61,488 bases of DNA from Massilia sp. CFBP 13721 (GTDB lineage: Bacteria > Pseudomonadota > Gammaproteobacteria > Burkholderiales > Burkholderiaceae_D): assembly GCF_014842025.1 (NCBI RefSeq), contig NZ_JACYUY010000033.1, positions 1 to 61,488 of the forward strand, read 5' to 3'. The number at the start of each line of letters is the position of its first letter. Within the stretch, counting starts at the first letter, position 1. Below the pieces are notes generated by a model. It made no database searches. It saw nothing but the letters and a program-made list of their open reading frames with translations, and was not told the DNA's origin. Positions 34,671-43,386 of this stretch are shown here, in pieces. A program made the position numbers and the translations under genes.

Positions 34671-35786
34671 TTACTCGTCAAGCTCAATGTCATCGAACTT
34701 GTATTTCAATAACGCGTCGCGCCTCACCTTTACGACGACGCGTCGGTTGACCATCGGGCCAATGACATCGTCTAGCGCCTCTGCTAAGCCGACGATGTGA
34801 TGTGTGCCGACGTCGGACGCTACCTCGATCCAGTCCTTGTCCAGATTGACCGCACGCAGCACGCCACGCAGCGTCTCTTCGACCGTCTCCGAGTCCGTAA
34901 CGCGTTTAGGCTTAAGGCGGCTAATTTCGGCGCTGATCGTCTTGCGGTTTTCTGGCCGCAGTTCCACGACGTCGCCTCCCAAAGCGGAGCTGATCTCCAT
35001 TTGTCCGAACGTCGTTCCGGTTGGAGCGAGATTGCGTGCGAGCTTTAAGAAGGTGGACCTGTAATCGGCGTCTGGTATGATCAATTCCAACTGCGCGGCG
35101 TCGCCGGCGGCGCTTGCGCGAAGCACTGTCAAGAAGCGCTCAGCGATCAGGTCAGGATCAACCGTCGTTTTAAAGAAATCACGTTGGGGAGGCTCTTGAA
35201 TCGCGACACTGAACTGATAACTTCCAGGAGGCATTTGGAAAAGCCAAGCGCGGCAAGCGTCCTGAACTTCACGCTTGGGGTCGCCCCTGCGCCGCAAAGG
35301 CATATCCTGCGACTCTTCGATGGTCCGATAGAAGATCGACTGAATGGTTTTCACCTTGTCGACAATAAGGTCAAGCGGCGCACCGCCGACCACCACCTCC
35401 CCTCCCTTCACAGAGAAATTGACTTGCCCTGGCAGGAACGCCACCTCGGCCTCGCTCTTGGACTCCTCAATCCATATCGCTTGCACTAACGCTTTGAGCT
35501 GATCTACCGCGAAATCCGGCAAGTCCCCGCGGCCGAGCATCAGATAGCACAACTGAGAGGCTTTTTTGAAGGAGCGCGCTTTGAACCACAAAGATGCTGC
35601 GCTCACGGCCGTAATGCCAAGGGTGCGCGGCTTGTTCGGCGCTAGGTCGAGCAAGGCTTGATTCTCGGCTTCGGCAGCTTTCAGATAAAGGCTTCTGGCT
35701 GTGGTCGCATCCTTGCGTCGCGTATGCACCTCAGCTTCGGACGCGAGGCGTTCGCTTTCGGCGTGCCAATGCACCCACGTCATCAT
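34671..35786 (-). CDS. Unrecognised protein with helical N-terminus
   Basis: A 371-residue soluble protein. Residues about 5-110 form amphipathic helices of TPR/MIT appearance (RSLYLKAAEAENQALLDLAP, FKKASQLCYLML). The rest is mixed alpha/beta with no motif I recognise (GQVNFSVKGGEVVVGGAPL; the C-terminus is rich in D/E). The start ATG 35786 has GGGAGA and overlaps the stop of the upstream gene, so the two are coupled and probably work together. It lies directly inside attachment site A. GC is clearly lower than in the catabolic genes. Function unknown; a role in mobile-element conflict is possible but unproven. Confidence 0.7.
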   Translation of the reverse strand: MMTWVHWHAESERLASEAEVHTRRKDATTARSLYLKAAEAENQALLDLAPNKPRTLGITAVSAASLWFKARSFKKASQLCYLMLGRGDLPDFAVDQLKALVQAIWIEESKSEAEVAFLPGQVNFSVKGGEVVVGGAPLDLIVDKVKTIQSIFYRTIEESQDMPLRRRGDPKREVQDACRAWLFQMPPGSYQFSVAIQEPPQRDFFKTTVDPDLIAERFLTVLRASAAGDAAQLELIIPDADYRSTFLKLARNLAPTGTTFGQMEISSALGGDVVELRPENRKTISAEISRLKPKRVTDSETVEETLRGVLRAVNLDKDWIEVASDVGTHHIVGLAEALDDVIGPMVNRRVVVKVRRDALLKYKFDDIELDE

Positions 35787-36322
35787 TCGTCTCCCATGTG
35801 GGCAATGGCGATCAACTTCTCTCGAAAACCGATCACCGCCGCCAATGCCGGGAGGTTGCTGCGGCCTTTTTCAGTCTGCCGCAGCTTTTGGCGCAGCCGA
35901 GCCCGAACCACCGCTTCGTTGCCGGCTCCGACCCCAGACACCTCCATCCGCAGGCAACCCTCCATGTCATCGGGGTCTGAACCAATAGGAGCGATATAGT
36001 AGTCTGCGCCGGTGAGCGTCTCGGCCCGCCGGACCGCAACAAGTCCCGCCAAAGACTCGATTGCGGCGAAGGACACGGCATAGGCTCCTTGCTCCGTGGC
36101 GTCGATCTCGTTCGAATGCGCCCTCGACACCGCGGGCGTTGGCTCAACCCAAGACAACAGGCAGGTGGGCGCACGATTTTGATATTGCGCGGTTATCTCG
36201 GTCGGCGCTTGGTGATGTTCGCTTAAACAAACAGCCGCCGCTTCCGCATACGCATCGCCTAATGCGTTAGTAACGCCTGGATGCCTCTCGCCGAGTCCTT
36301 CCAGTCTCAATACAATCGCCAT
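35783..36322 (-). CDS. Unrecognised protein, partner of the 371-aa protein
   Basis: A 179-residue soluble protein from ATG 36322 (MAIVLRLEGLGERHPGV). It has an Ala-rich helical first third and a possible beta core (GADYYIAPIGSDPDD) with an Arg/Lys-rich stretch near the end (RARLRQKLRQTEKGR). A start 14 codons earlier at 36364 is possible. Its stop overlaps the next start (ATGA type). It lacks the LLNDY-type motif of HxsD, so it is not the missing fourth component of the Hxs system. No known family. Confidence 0.65.
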   Translation of the reverse strand: MAIVLRLEGLGERHPGVTNALGDAYAEAAAVCLSEHHQAPTEITAQYQNRAPTCLLSWVEPTPAVSRAHSNEIDATEQGAYAVSFAAIESLAGLVAVRRAETLTGADYYIAPIGSDPDDMEGCLRMEVSGVGAGNEAVVRARLRQKLRQTEKGRSNLPALAAVIGFREKLIAIAHMGDE

Positions 36323-36609
36323 GTCCACGCCCGTTATGGTTTTTATAAGGGAATAATATTGCAAAAACTAGCGCTCAGCTACGGTCACTTGGAGCGAGTC
36401 AAATGAATTCAAACATCATGAAGACTGCTTTTAGTCTTTTTATTCATGACAAGCAAAAACTCGCCGATCATTGCGTTCATCTCTCTAATAATTTTCGTAT
36501 GGCAGCCGTTCAATCTGATCTATTCTAAGGCCGTGAGGCAGCTCTGCCGGAGCTTTCGGCCGAAAATTCAAAACGCCCGTCAATCTTTCTAACAGTTTCT
36601 ATAGCCGCA
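36323..36609. other. Gap between the unknown gene pair and hxsA
   Basis: The 287 AT-rich bases hold no convincing gene. AAGACT-GCTTTT-AGTCTT (36421-36438) followed by TTTAT is a weak terminator-like hairpin. Because it is nearly symmetric it may end the leftward hxsBCA transcript. The promoter of the leftward pair should lie in the left part. Confidence 0.45.
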
Positions 36610-37182
36610 CTATCTCACTGCGGAGATTCCCAACGCATTCAATGTCGACGTACTCATCAACCCCGTATCCGGAAGCCCCTTCACCTTCTGGAACAGCTTG
36701 AGCGCATCCTTCGTCTCGCTGTTAAAGATGCCATCAACCTGCCCGTCATACAGGTGCAAGCTGTTCAACCTGATTTGAACCCGCATCACTTGCAACCTGC
36801 GCTTTTCGTCAGTAGTCAGGGCAGGAGTTCTGGCATCTTCAGGACTCGTCGCCAAGCTTGAGTCCGTAAGCCTCGCTGCGCGTGTCGTGGCTACCGGTTC
36901 CGGCAGCGGCGCCGGGGTCGGCGCCGTATAACTCGGCACATAAGTTCTGCTCCCGCCAGACCCCGAATAGTGCGAACTGTGGCTCGAGTGCGAACGATGG
37001 GACGAATGGGAACGATGCGATGCAAACAGGTTGTCCATCTCCAGGTTCAGCGGCCGCAGCGAAACCGCCTTGTCCAAGTCTTCGAGACGAGGCGCCTGCG
37101 GTGACGGAACTTCCACGGCCCGGCTAGTCGCTAAGGGAAGCCCGGCGATAAACAGGGCGAGGTTTCGGATAAATTTGCTCAT
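36610..37182 (-). CDS. hxsA: His-Xaa-Ser repeat protein HxsA, putative modified substrate
   Basis: A 190-residue exported protein: signal peptide (about 1-22, FIRNLALFIAGLPLATS), then six exact tandem His-Xaa-Ser triplets at residues 56-73, a Gly/Ser/Pro linker, and a C-terminal peptidoglycan-binding-like domain (about 125-187, RVQIRLNSLHLYDGQVDGIF and LKLFQKVKGLPDTG). This is the layout of HxsA, the presumed target of the two radical-SAM proteins encoded just upstream. Its start overlaps the hxsC stop by four bases. The modified protein would act at the cell envelope. The nature of the modification is unknown. Confidence 0.88.
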   Translation of the reverse strand: MSKFIRNLALFIAGLPLATSRAVEVPSPQAPRLEDLDKAVSLRPLNLEMDNLFASHRSHSSHRSHSSHSSHYSGSGGSRTYVPSYTAPTPAPLPEPVATTRAARLTDSSLATSPEDARTPALTTDEKRRLQVMRVQIRLNSLHLYDGQVDGIFNSETKDALKLFQKVKGLPDTGLMSTSTLNALGISAVR

Positions 37183-38306
37183 GCAATCGCTTCCTCAATT
37201 GGCTTCAACTTGGTTGGCTTCCAGTTCTTCTCATGCCACGCGAACAACCCGCAACAGCGATCCCTGACCGAACATTTGGTACAAGCGTCAGCGTACGTAT
37301 TCTTCCAATCCGAAATGCTGCGGGTTGCCCGCGGCCACAGGCGCGGCGGCAAGGCACACAGCGGTGCATTCATGAAGACATGGCGGACCTGGTAACGGTC
37401 GAGCACTCGTGACGCCCGGTCCAGCATCGGTCCCGCATCGCACAAGTCCAACTCGCAAATGTCACGGTTCGCAAGCGCAAATCCTGTCGGTTCGCATGCC
37501 ATCAAGGCGACGCACTCGACGAATGGCAAGTTCTTTCCGATAAAGCGGCACAATTCGTCCAGGACGTCCAGCACCGGCTGAATGAGCACGATCCTCAGCT
37601 GGATCGGCTGGCGCATCTCCTGCAGGGTAAGCAAGCCATCGAGCGTCTCGTCGAACGCTCCAGGCGACTGGACGATAAAGTCATGCAGGAAGTCGGCGTG
37701 ACCGTAAAGCGGCACCAGCCAGCGCACATTGGTTGGGGGATCGCCGAAAAGTGCCTGCCTGACTCGCGCATCGTGCAGGAGGCGCCCGTTTGTCAGCACC
37801 TCTGCGGCGGTCTCGGGCCAGTAGTCCTTGATCGTCGCGAAGACGCGTTCCAGTCCTGCGGCAGCAAGCAAGGGTTCGCCGCCGGAGATACCAATCACAG
37901 CCGGCGGCACTCGCACATGACGCACGATGTCGATTGCCTGATCGACCAGCCACCCATCATCCTGGCGAGTAGGCGGCTGGGAGCACATCAAACAGTAGCT
38001 GTTGCAACGGTTTGTCAGAAACAAACTGTGGTGCACGTCGCTCTCCCGGAAAAGCACAGTCGCTTTTCCACGGCCTGGATCGAGGTCGACGATGTCGCCC
38101 TCCTCCAGCCCCTCCACTCCCACGACCGCAATATTGCGAAGACCCTTCTCGCGCCAATTCTCGACCTGGGCAATCGCCGCTGCGTCGGGTGCGGGCACGA
38201 GGAACTGAAGGTCGTCCTGCCACTGCTCGGCCAATGACGTGACCTCGACAACGCGATGGATGCCGCGCACCCCGGTCGTTCGAATATTAACGCTTACCTG
38301 TCGCAT
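37179..38306 (-). CDS. hxsC: His-Xaa-Ser system radical SAM protein HxsC
   Basis: A 375-residue radical SAM enzyme. The 4Fe-4S site is Cys101-x3-Cys105-x2-Cys108 (LFLTNRCNSYCLMCSQPP), followed by GISGGEPLL for SAM binding. A C-terminal Cys cluster (CTKCSVRDRCCG, near 350) suggests an auxiliary iron-sulfur site. The CSQPP context is characteristic of HxsC. It overlaps hxsB by 13 bases and hxsA by 4, so all three are translated together. With HxsB it probably modifies the His-Xaa-Ser repeats. Confidence 0.9.
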   Translation of the reverse strand: MRQVSVNIRTTGVRGIHRVVEVTSLAEQWQDDLQFLVPAPDAAAIAQVENWREKGLRNIAVVGVEGLEEGDIVDLDPGRGKATVLFRESDVHHSLFLTNRCNSYCLMCSQPPTRQDDGWLVDQAIDIVRHVRVPPAVIGISGGEPLLAAAGLERVFATIKDYWPETAAEVLTNGRLLHDARVRQALFGDPPTNVRWLVPLYGHADFLHDFIVQSPGAFDETLDGLLTLQEMRQPIQLRIVLIQPVLDVLDELCRFIGKNLPFVECVALMACEPTGFALANRDICELDLCDAGPMLDRASRVLDRYQVRHVFMNAPLCALPPRLWPRATRSISDWKNTYADACTKCSVRDRCCGLFAWHEKNWKPTKLKPIEEAIA

Positions 38307-39829
38307 CGCGCCTCCTGCATGCCACTCGGCCGTGCCCAGATATGGAACATCTCTTCGGCATCCGTGTCAGCCGCGTGCAGCAGCGTGAAGGCTGTGTCGA
38401 ACAACCATTGATGACGACCGCAGTGTTCCGTCTGGAGTGCCGGCATATCCGGCCTGCCGAACTGAGCCTGGCTGTCCACGGGATTCGGTGCGCAATAGTG
38501 GCGGTACGCGCAAGCCGCGCAGTCAACTGCTGCTGTCTCGCTCGCCTGCCTCAGCTGCTGTCTGGTTGTCGAAGCCAGTAGCTGATCCAGCGAATCGGTC
38601 ACCCTGCCCATGCGCAGGCTGGCATCGCCTGTCTCGACAAGCATGCGTGCCTCATCGCTTGGATAGACCCAGCCATCATAGTTATAGACCAGGACACTCG
38701 AACCGGCGCCGGTCGGACTTTGAAGATCGACATAGCCGGCGTCGAACGTCGACAAGATCTTGTTCATCACGATCGACATATAGACCTCGCGCAGCTGAAC
38801 GCCCTTCTCGTTCCACCACAGGACGCGCCGCAGCGCGCGCTCGTAGAAGGCCTGGAATTCCTCCTGCGTGTAGCCGAGGCGCGTCAGGTTGCGCTTGGCG
38901 AAGCCGTAGATGCTAAGGGGACGCAGGAAGATCTCATCCATGCCGAGCCGCACATACTCGTCCACGATCTCTTCGGGAAACGCCAGGGACGCTTTAGTCG
39001 TCGTCATCAACGCCGAGACAGCATGCTGGCCAATACGCTGCCGGGCTAGTGCGATCCCTTCGAGGGTGCGCTGGTAACTGTCTCTTCCGGGTACGGGGCG
39101 GTTGCGGTTGTGCAGCTGCGCTGGCCCATCGAGGCTGGTTGACAGGACAACGTCATACGTTCGGAAAAAATCGCACATTTCCTCGGTCAGTTGGTGCAAC
39201 GTCGAGGCCACGACGAACCGCAGGCGCTTCCGGCCTTCGTGATTCATTCGAGTCAGCTTCTCGACTGCCCGGACGATCAGATCGAAACGCAGCAATGGGT
39301 CGCCGCCCTGGAACTCGATCGTCAGCACGTCTGCGGTGCTTTCCCAAATACGCGCACAGGCGGCGTCAAGCATCTCGGGCGTCATGGAAAATCCCAAGTC
39401 GGTCTGCGCGCGGCTGACCTGGCAATACTGGCAGGTATGGCCACACTGAAGCGTAGGGACGATGATATGGAGCGACGGACCGGCGGCAACGGTTTCGCGT
39501 TTCGCGGCGAGCCGGGCGGCCAGCAGACGTTCCTTGCCTAGGTTGCGGCCGTGGTTTGGAAAAAAGAAACGCGCTGCCAGCTCAGCCTTGCGCATGAGGG
39601 GAAGCATGGCCGGATCGTCAATCAAGGCTTTTAGCTCGCTTCTTTGGAGAAAAGCGTGATCGCCTGACGCCGAGATTCCGACTAATGTGCCGTCCGCGAG
39701 TGTTCGTAGATCGAACGGTAGTTTGCGGCCCTGCGTATTTGTAGCCAACGCTTTGCTCCCACGTGGGCGTTCGATCAAAGCCGTGGTATGGCCCTCTTTT
39801 ACGCGCGGATGGAATACCAGCGGATGCAT
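38294..39829 (-). CDS. hxsB: His-Xaa-Ser system radical SAM/SPASM protein HxsB
   Basis: A 511-residue radical SAM maturase. Cys129-x3-Cys133-x2-Cys136 (LQCGHTCQYCQVS) binds the catalytic cluster, with EFQGGDPLLRF as the SAM-contact Gly-rich motif. A SPASM-type Cys set (VDCAACAYRHYCAPNP) follows near 430, as in peptide-modifying enzymes. The N-terminal 100 residues are an extra domain. The ATG at 39829 is chosen over a TTG one codon earlier; AAAGAG precedes it. It is the first gene of the leftward hxsBCA operon. Confidence 0.88.
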   Translation of the reverse strand: MHPLVFHPRVKEGHTTALIERPRGSKALATNTQGRKLPFDLRTLADGTLVGISASGDHAFLQRSELKALIDDPAMLPLMRKAELAARFFFPNHGRNLGKERLLAARLAAKRETVAAGPSLHIIVPTLQCGHTCQYCQVSRAQTDLGFSMTPEMLDAACARIWESTADVLTIEFQGGDPLLRFDLIVRAVEKLTRMNHEGRKRLRFVVASTLHQLTEEMCDFFRTYDVVLSTSLDGPAQLHNRNRPVPGRDSYQRTLEGIALARQRIGQHAVSALMTTTKASLAFPEEIVDEYVRLGMDEIFLRPLSIYGFAKRNLTRLGYTQEEFQAFYERALRRVLWWNEKGVQLREVYMSIVMNKILSTFDAGYVDLQSPTGAGSSVLVYNYDGWVYPSDEARMLVETGDASLRMGRVTDSLDQLLASTTRQQLRQASETAAVDCAACAYRHYCAPNPVDSQAQFGRPDMPALQTEHCGRHQWLFDTAFTLLHAADTDAEEMFHIWARPSGMQEARCDR

Positions 39830-39832
39830 CAA

Positions 39833-39994
39833 TCAGCTCTTTCTCGAAGTTTTAACAAGTAAGCTTATCAGTATCTTTTGGGAAAAATATCTCACATTGT
39901 CACTTTCGGTAAATTCGTCTAGCAAAACGACCAACTGTCGGGCTATACGCGAAAATTTCCAAATGGCATTACTGGCAATCGTATAATCGACAAC
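39833..39994. promoter_or_regulatory. Divergent promoter region hxsB / secreted protein
   Basis: This is a very AT-rich 160-base gap. For the rightward gene a perfect TATAAT (39982-39987) lies only 7 bases before the ATG at 39995, so that mRNA would be nearly leaderless. For hxsB a TTTACC / 17 bp / ATATTT pair is visible on the reverse strand. No hxsD-like frame is present. Confidence 0.55.
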
Positions 39995-40597
39995 ATGAAA
40001 AAATTATTGCTCTTGTTATTGGCATCTACGCTGACTCTTCCGGTAGAGGCCCAAGTTGTCGTCCAGGCAGCGACTGCTAAGCTCCAGCCCCAGATCGGCC
40101 GAGACGCAGACGGGTACACTACTTGTGGCATACGTGCCATCGTGCTCGACCTCAAGCCAGACGTTGTGGAAGCGTACGATTTTTCTCTTAACCTTCGGCT
40201 GGGCATGACCACTGGAACACTCAAAGCGGGCAAGCTGCAGACACCCGCAGCAACATTCAGGAAGCAGCAGTTCGAGCAAAAGGTAGTGCTGCCTGGTCCG
40301 ACTAACTTCTGGATTGCGAAGGAATCGGAAGGAAAAGCGCTCATCCCGATAAAGGTGCTCGCTGCAGACTCGCCAGGTTATATCTTGGGTCTGGCTGACT
40401 TTATCGGTACATGGTCTGTAGTAGTGGCAATGCTGGGCGGCGAGCGTATGCAGTTTGCGACCCGTTATAAGAGTCAACCATATGACACGGTAGTCAGTTT
40501 CTCAGGTGCGCTTTCTACCGAGGAGGCAAAGCCGCTAATGGCCTGCCTTGGGGGACTGATCGACCGAATGCAGGAGAAGGCAGGCAGCGCGAACTAG
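39995..40597 (+). CDS. Secreted hypothetical protein
   Basis: A 200-residue protein with a clean signal peptide (MKKLLLLLLASTLTLPVEAQ) and a mature part of mixed strands (YTTCGIRAIVLDLKPD, FIGTWSVVVAMLGGERMQF) with only two mature Cys. No family is recognised. It is divergent from hxsB, within the att-flanked segment, and could be a periplasmic partner of HxsA; nothing in the sequence proves this. A TATAAT directly before the start suggests a leaderless transcript. Confidence 0.65.
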   Translation: MKKLLLLLLASTLTLPVEAQVVVQAATAKLQPQIGRDADGYTTCGIRAIVLDLKPDVVEAYDFSLNLRLGMTTGTLKAGKLQTPAATFRKQQFEQKVVLPGPTNFWIAKESEGKALIPIKVLAADSPGYILGLADFIGTWSVVVAMLGGERMQFATRYKSQPYDTVVSFSGALSTEEAKPLMACLGGLIDRMQEKAGSAN

Positions 40598-40798
40598 TAA
40601 TCGCAGTCCGCCCAAGGCTTCGTTGCCCACCCAATTAGATTTTTGAACGTCATAAAAAATTCATGTGCTAAGTATTGGACCGCAGGTGGCCAAGGGTCAC
40701 CGTCTTCTCCCGGAGATACATCTCTTTCAACATCCTGCTTGCCATTATTGCCACACCCCAATATCATCGACGGCAGTCTTCCATTACTCGGGATATCC

Positions 40799-41989
40799 AT
40801 GGGATTGCGCTTCCGTAAGTCTTTCAAGCTTGCCCCCGGCGTCAGGCTCAATGTCGGCAGTGGCGGAATGTCCTGGTCGCTTGGCCCTCGCGGCGCGTCG
40901 GTTAGCATCGGCAAGCGCGGTACTTACCTCAATGCCAGTCTGCCCGGCACTGGGCTGTCTTCTCGAACACGGTTGGACCGCCCTGCTCCTGCACGACAAG
41001 CAAGGTCAGCGCCTGAAACCGTCACGATGTCGCTGTCGCTGCAGCTCGACGACGACGGGGTGGTGCGCTACCTGGACCAGGATGGCAACCCCGTGTCGCC
41101 GGCCCTGATCACGGCGGCGCGGCGCCAGCACGGCGACACGATCCGGCAGCTGCTCGAGCGCAAGTGCGACGAGATCAACGCCGACATCGCGGCACTGGGC
41201 CAGTTGCACTGGCACACGCCGGCGCCGCTCCCGCCGGGCCCATTTACACCCGATCCCTTCGACGCGTTGCCACCGGTGCCCCCTGTTCCGGTCGTGCTGG
41301 GCTTTGCAGAACGGCTACTACCCGGGCGGCGTCAGGCAGCCGAAGCCGAGAACGCGCGCCGCCAGGCCGAACATGAACGGGAGTTCGCGCAGTACGAAAG
41401 CGATAAAGCTGCGCATGCAACGCGCAACGTCCAGGCTCGGATGGCCTATAGCGCGGCGATTGCCGGAAACCCGGAACCGATGCAGCAACTGCTGGAGCAG
41501 CGCCTTGGCGAGATCGTATGGCCCAAAGAAACCTTGGTGGCGATTGAAGTAAGCGACGATGGCAGCGCGTTGGCGATCGACGTCGACCTGCCCGAGATCG
41601 AGCACATGCCGACCAAACGCGCTACGCTCGCCGCGCGTAGCTGGGACTTGTCCTTGCGCGACGCGGGGGAGGTTGCGACGCGCAAGCTATATCAAGGGCA
41701 TGTGCACGCACTCGGCTTTCGCATCGTCGGCGAAGCGTTCGCCGCCCTACCGACGGTGCGCACAGTCGTGCTGTCGGGTTATTCGCAACGCCTCGACCGC
41801 GCGAGTGGCCATGTCAACGATGAGTACCTGTACTCGGTTCGAATCGACCGCGCGCGATGGAGCGAATTGAATTTCGATGCGCTCGACCAGATCGATCCAG
41901 GTGAGACCTTCACACGTTTCGAACTGCGTCGCACTATGACGGCAACAGGAATTTTCAAGCCAGTCGCGCCGCTGCAGGCTGGACAATAA
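40799..41989 (+). CDS. DUF4236 domain protein
   Basis: A 396-residue protein. Residues 1-55 match the DUF4236 pattern: GLRFRKSFKLAPGVRLNVG, then a Ser/Gly-rich strand repeat (SWSLGPRGASVSIGKRGTYL). The rest has a helical, Arg/Glu-rich middle (about 180-260) and a long C-terminal domain (GDPQFP-like motifs absent; IEVSDDGSALAIDVDLPEIE). The start at ATG 40799 is set by the domain start, as upstream residues are unrelated. Function of the family is unknown. Last gene inside the att-flanked segment. Confidence 0.75.
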   Translation: MGLRFRKSFKLAPGVRLNVGSGGMSWSLGPRGASVSIGKRGTYLNASLPGTGLSSRTRLDRPAPARQARSAPETVTMSLSLQLDDDGVVRYLDQDGNPVSPALITAARRQHGDTIRQLLERKCDEINADIAALGQLHWHTPAPLPPGPFTPDPFDALPPVPPVPVVLGFAERLLPGRRQAAEAENARRQAEHEREFAQYESDKAAHATRNVQARMAYSAAIAGNPEPMQQLLEQRLGEIVWPKETLVAIEVSDDGSALAIDVDLPEIEHMPTKRATLAARSWDLSLRDAGEVATRKLYQGHVHALGFRIVGEAFAALPTVRTVVLSGYSQRLDRASGHVNDEYLYSVRIDRARWSELNFDALDQIDPGETFTRFELRRTMTATGIFKPVAPLQAGQ

Positions 41990-41992
41990 AAA

Positions 41993-42012
41993 AGCCCCTG
42001 AAATCAGGGGCT
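41993..42012. terminator. Rho-independent terminator
   Basis: AGCCCCTGA (41993-42001) pairs with TCAGGGGCT (42004-42012). On the reverse strand the stem is followed by a run of six T, so it is strongest for leftward transcripts leaving attachment site B. It also abuts the stop of the DUF4236 gene. Confidence 0.75.
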
Positions 42013-42062
42013 TCGGTCAACTCTATTGCCTGAGCTTGCCAGCTATTGCCGAGTTACGAATT

Positions 42063-42166
42063 ATTCCCACTCGATGATTAAGGCCTGCGCTAACCCCTTG
42101 ATCCAGCGGAAATCTCATCAATACCGCCCTATCAATACCATGACCAGTACCATGGCAGTCTCGCCT
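42063..42166 (-). repeat. Candidate integrase attachment site B
   Basis: On the reverse strand it ends ATCATCGAGTGGGAATAA, preceded by iterons ATGGTACTGGTC, ATGGTATTGAT and CGGTATTGATGAGAT. It matches site A (34551-34655) in the same orientation, including core, iteron order and spacing. Both copies are followed leftward by a Rho-independent terminator. The interval contains the Hxs genes. Confidence 0.6.
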
Positions 42167-42284
42167 ACCGCCGCTCTGGCATCGTCAGTGCCGAAAGCGC
42201 CATACGTCCTGGCCCGGCCCTGTTATCCGCTGTCGCGGAACGCTTGAACATGGATTCATTAAAGCGTGGCTCCTTCGGCCCAGC

Positions 42285-43265
42285 TCAGCGGCTGACGAGC
42301 TTCTGGCGTTCGGCCGAGTAACGCGCGCCCAGCACCGGCACGGCAGCGATGGCCTTGTCGATATCGGCCACGTCCTGTGCACCAAGCTGGACATTCGCCG
42401 CGCCGATGTTTTCCTCGAGGCGATGCAGTTTGGTCGTGCCCGGTATCGGCACGATCCACGGTTTGCGCGCCAGCAGCCATGCAAGGGCAATCTGCGCCGG
42501 TGTCGCCCCATGCTGGCGAGCGATCTCCTTTACCACCTCAACCAGCACGCCGTTCGCCTTTCGCGCCGCCTGGCTGAAACGCGGCACCTGGTTGCGGAAG
42601 TCCGTGCGGTCGAACCTGGTGTGCTCGTTGATCGCGCCGGTGAGAAATCCCTTGCCGAGCGGGCTGAAGGGCACGAAACCGATGCCGAGTTCGGCAAGCG
42701 TCGGCAGGATGTCGGTTTCCGGCTCGCGCCACCACAGCGAGTATTCGCTCTACAAGGCCGCGACACGCTGCACCGCGTGGGCACGGCGGATCGTTTCCGC
42801 GCCTGCTTCCGAGAGGCCGAAGTGCCCTACTTTACCGTCGCGGATCAGGTCGGCCACGGCGCCGGCCACGTCCTCGATCGGCACGTTCGGGTCGACCCGG
42901 TGCTGGTAGAACAAGTCGATACGCTCGGTTCGCAGGCGTTTGAGCGACGCTTCAGCCACTGCGCGGATGCGCTCCGGACGGCTGTCGAGTCCGGCAGTAG
43001 CATCGCCGTTGCGGAAGCCGAACTTGGTGGCGATCACCACTTGGCCCCGTACCGGAGCCAGGGCTTCGCCGACGATTTCTTCATTGATGGCGCCGTAGGC
43101 TTCGGCCGTGTCGAAGAAAGTGACGCCGCGCTCGACGGCGGCACGGATCAGCGCAACCGCCTCTTGTGTATCGGTGGCGGGACCATAGCCGTGGCTCAGG
43201 CCCATGCAGCCCAATCCAATGGCGGAAACGTCGAGGCCGCTGTTGCCGAGTTGTCTTGTTTGCAT
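42285..43265 (-). pseudogene. Aldo/keto reductase interrupted by an amber codon
   Basis: The frame encodes about 326 residues of an aldo/keto reductase: GNSGLDVSAIGLGCMGLSHGYG, FFDTAEAYG (catalytic Asp/Tyr region), IDLFYQHRVDP and WIVPIPGTTKLHRLEENI for NADP. After residue 171 a TAG (complement of 42750-42752) replaces what should be the Gln of LQSEYSLWWRE. The downstream half stays open in the same frame to 42285. A single C-to-T change explains it. Either a pseudogene or a sequencing error. Confidence 0.85.
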
Positions 43266-43386
43266 TGCATTCTCCTTGAAATGTACAAGCGGGGGCCGTT
43301 GGCGATCTATCGGGTGCGGTAGGTATGCACTGCGCCAAGGGGTTTTCTTTTGTCTATGTTGAATCCGGCGATAACGGAGCAGACGT

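Noticed and set aside
35783..36322. Reading the 179-aa protein as the missing HxsD
   Set aside because: It is longer than HxsD, lacks the LLNDY-type motif, and is coupled to the 371-aa gene rather than to hxsBCA.
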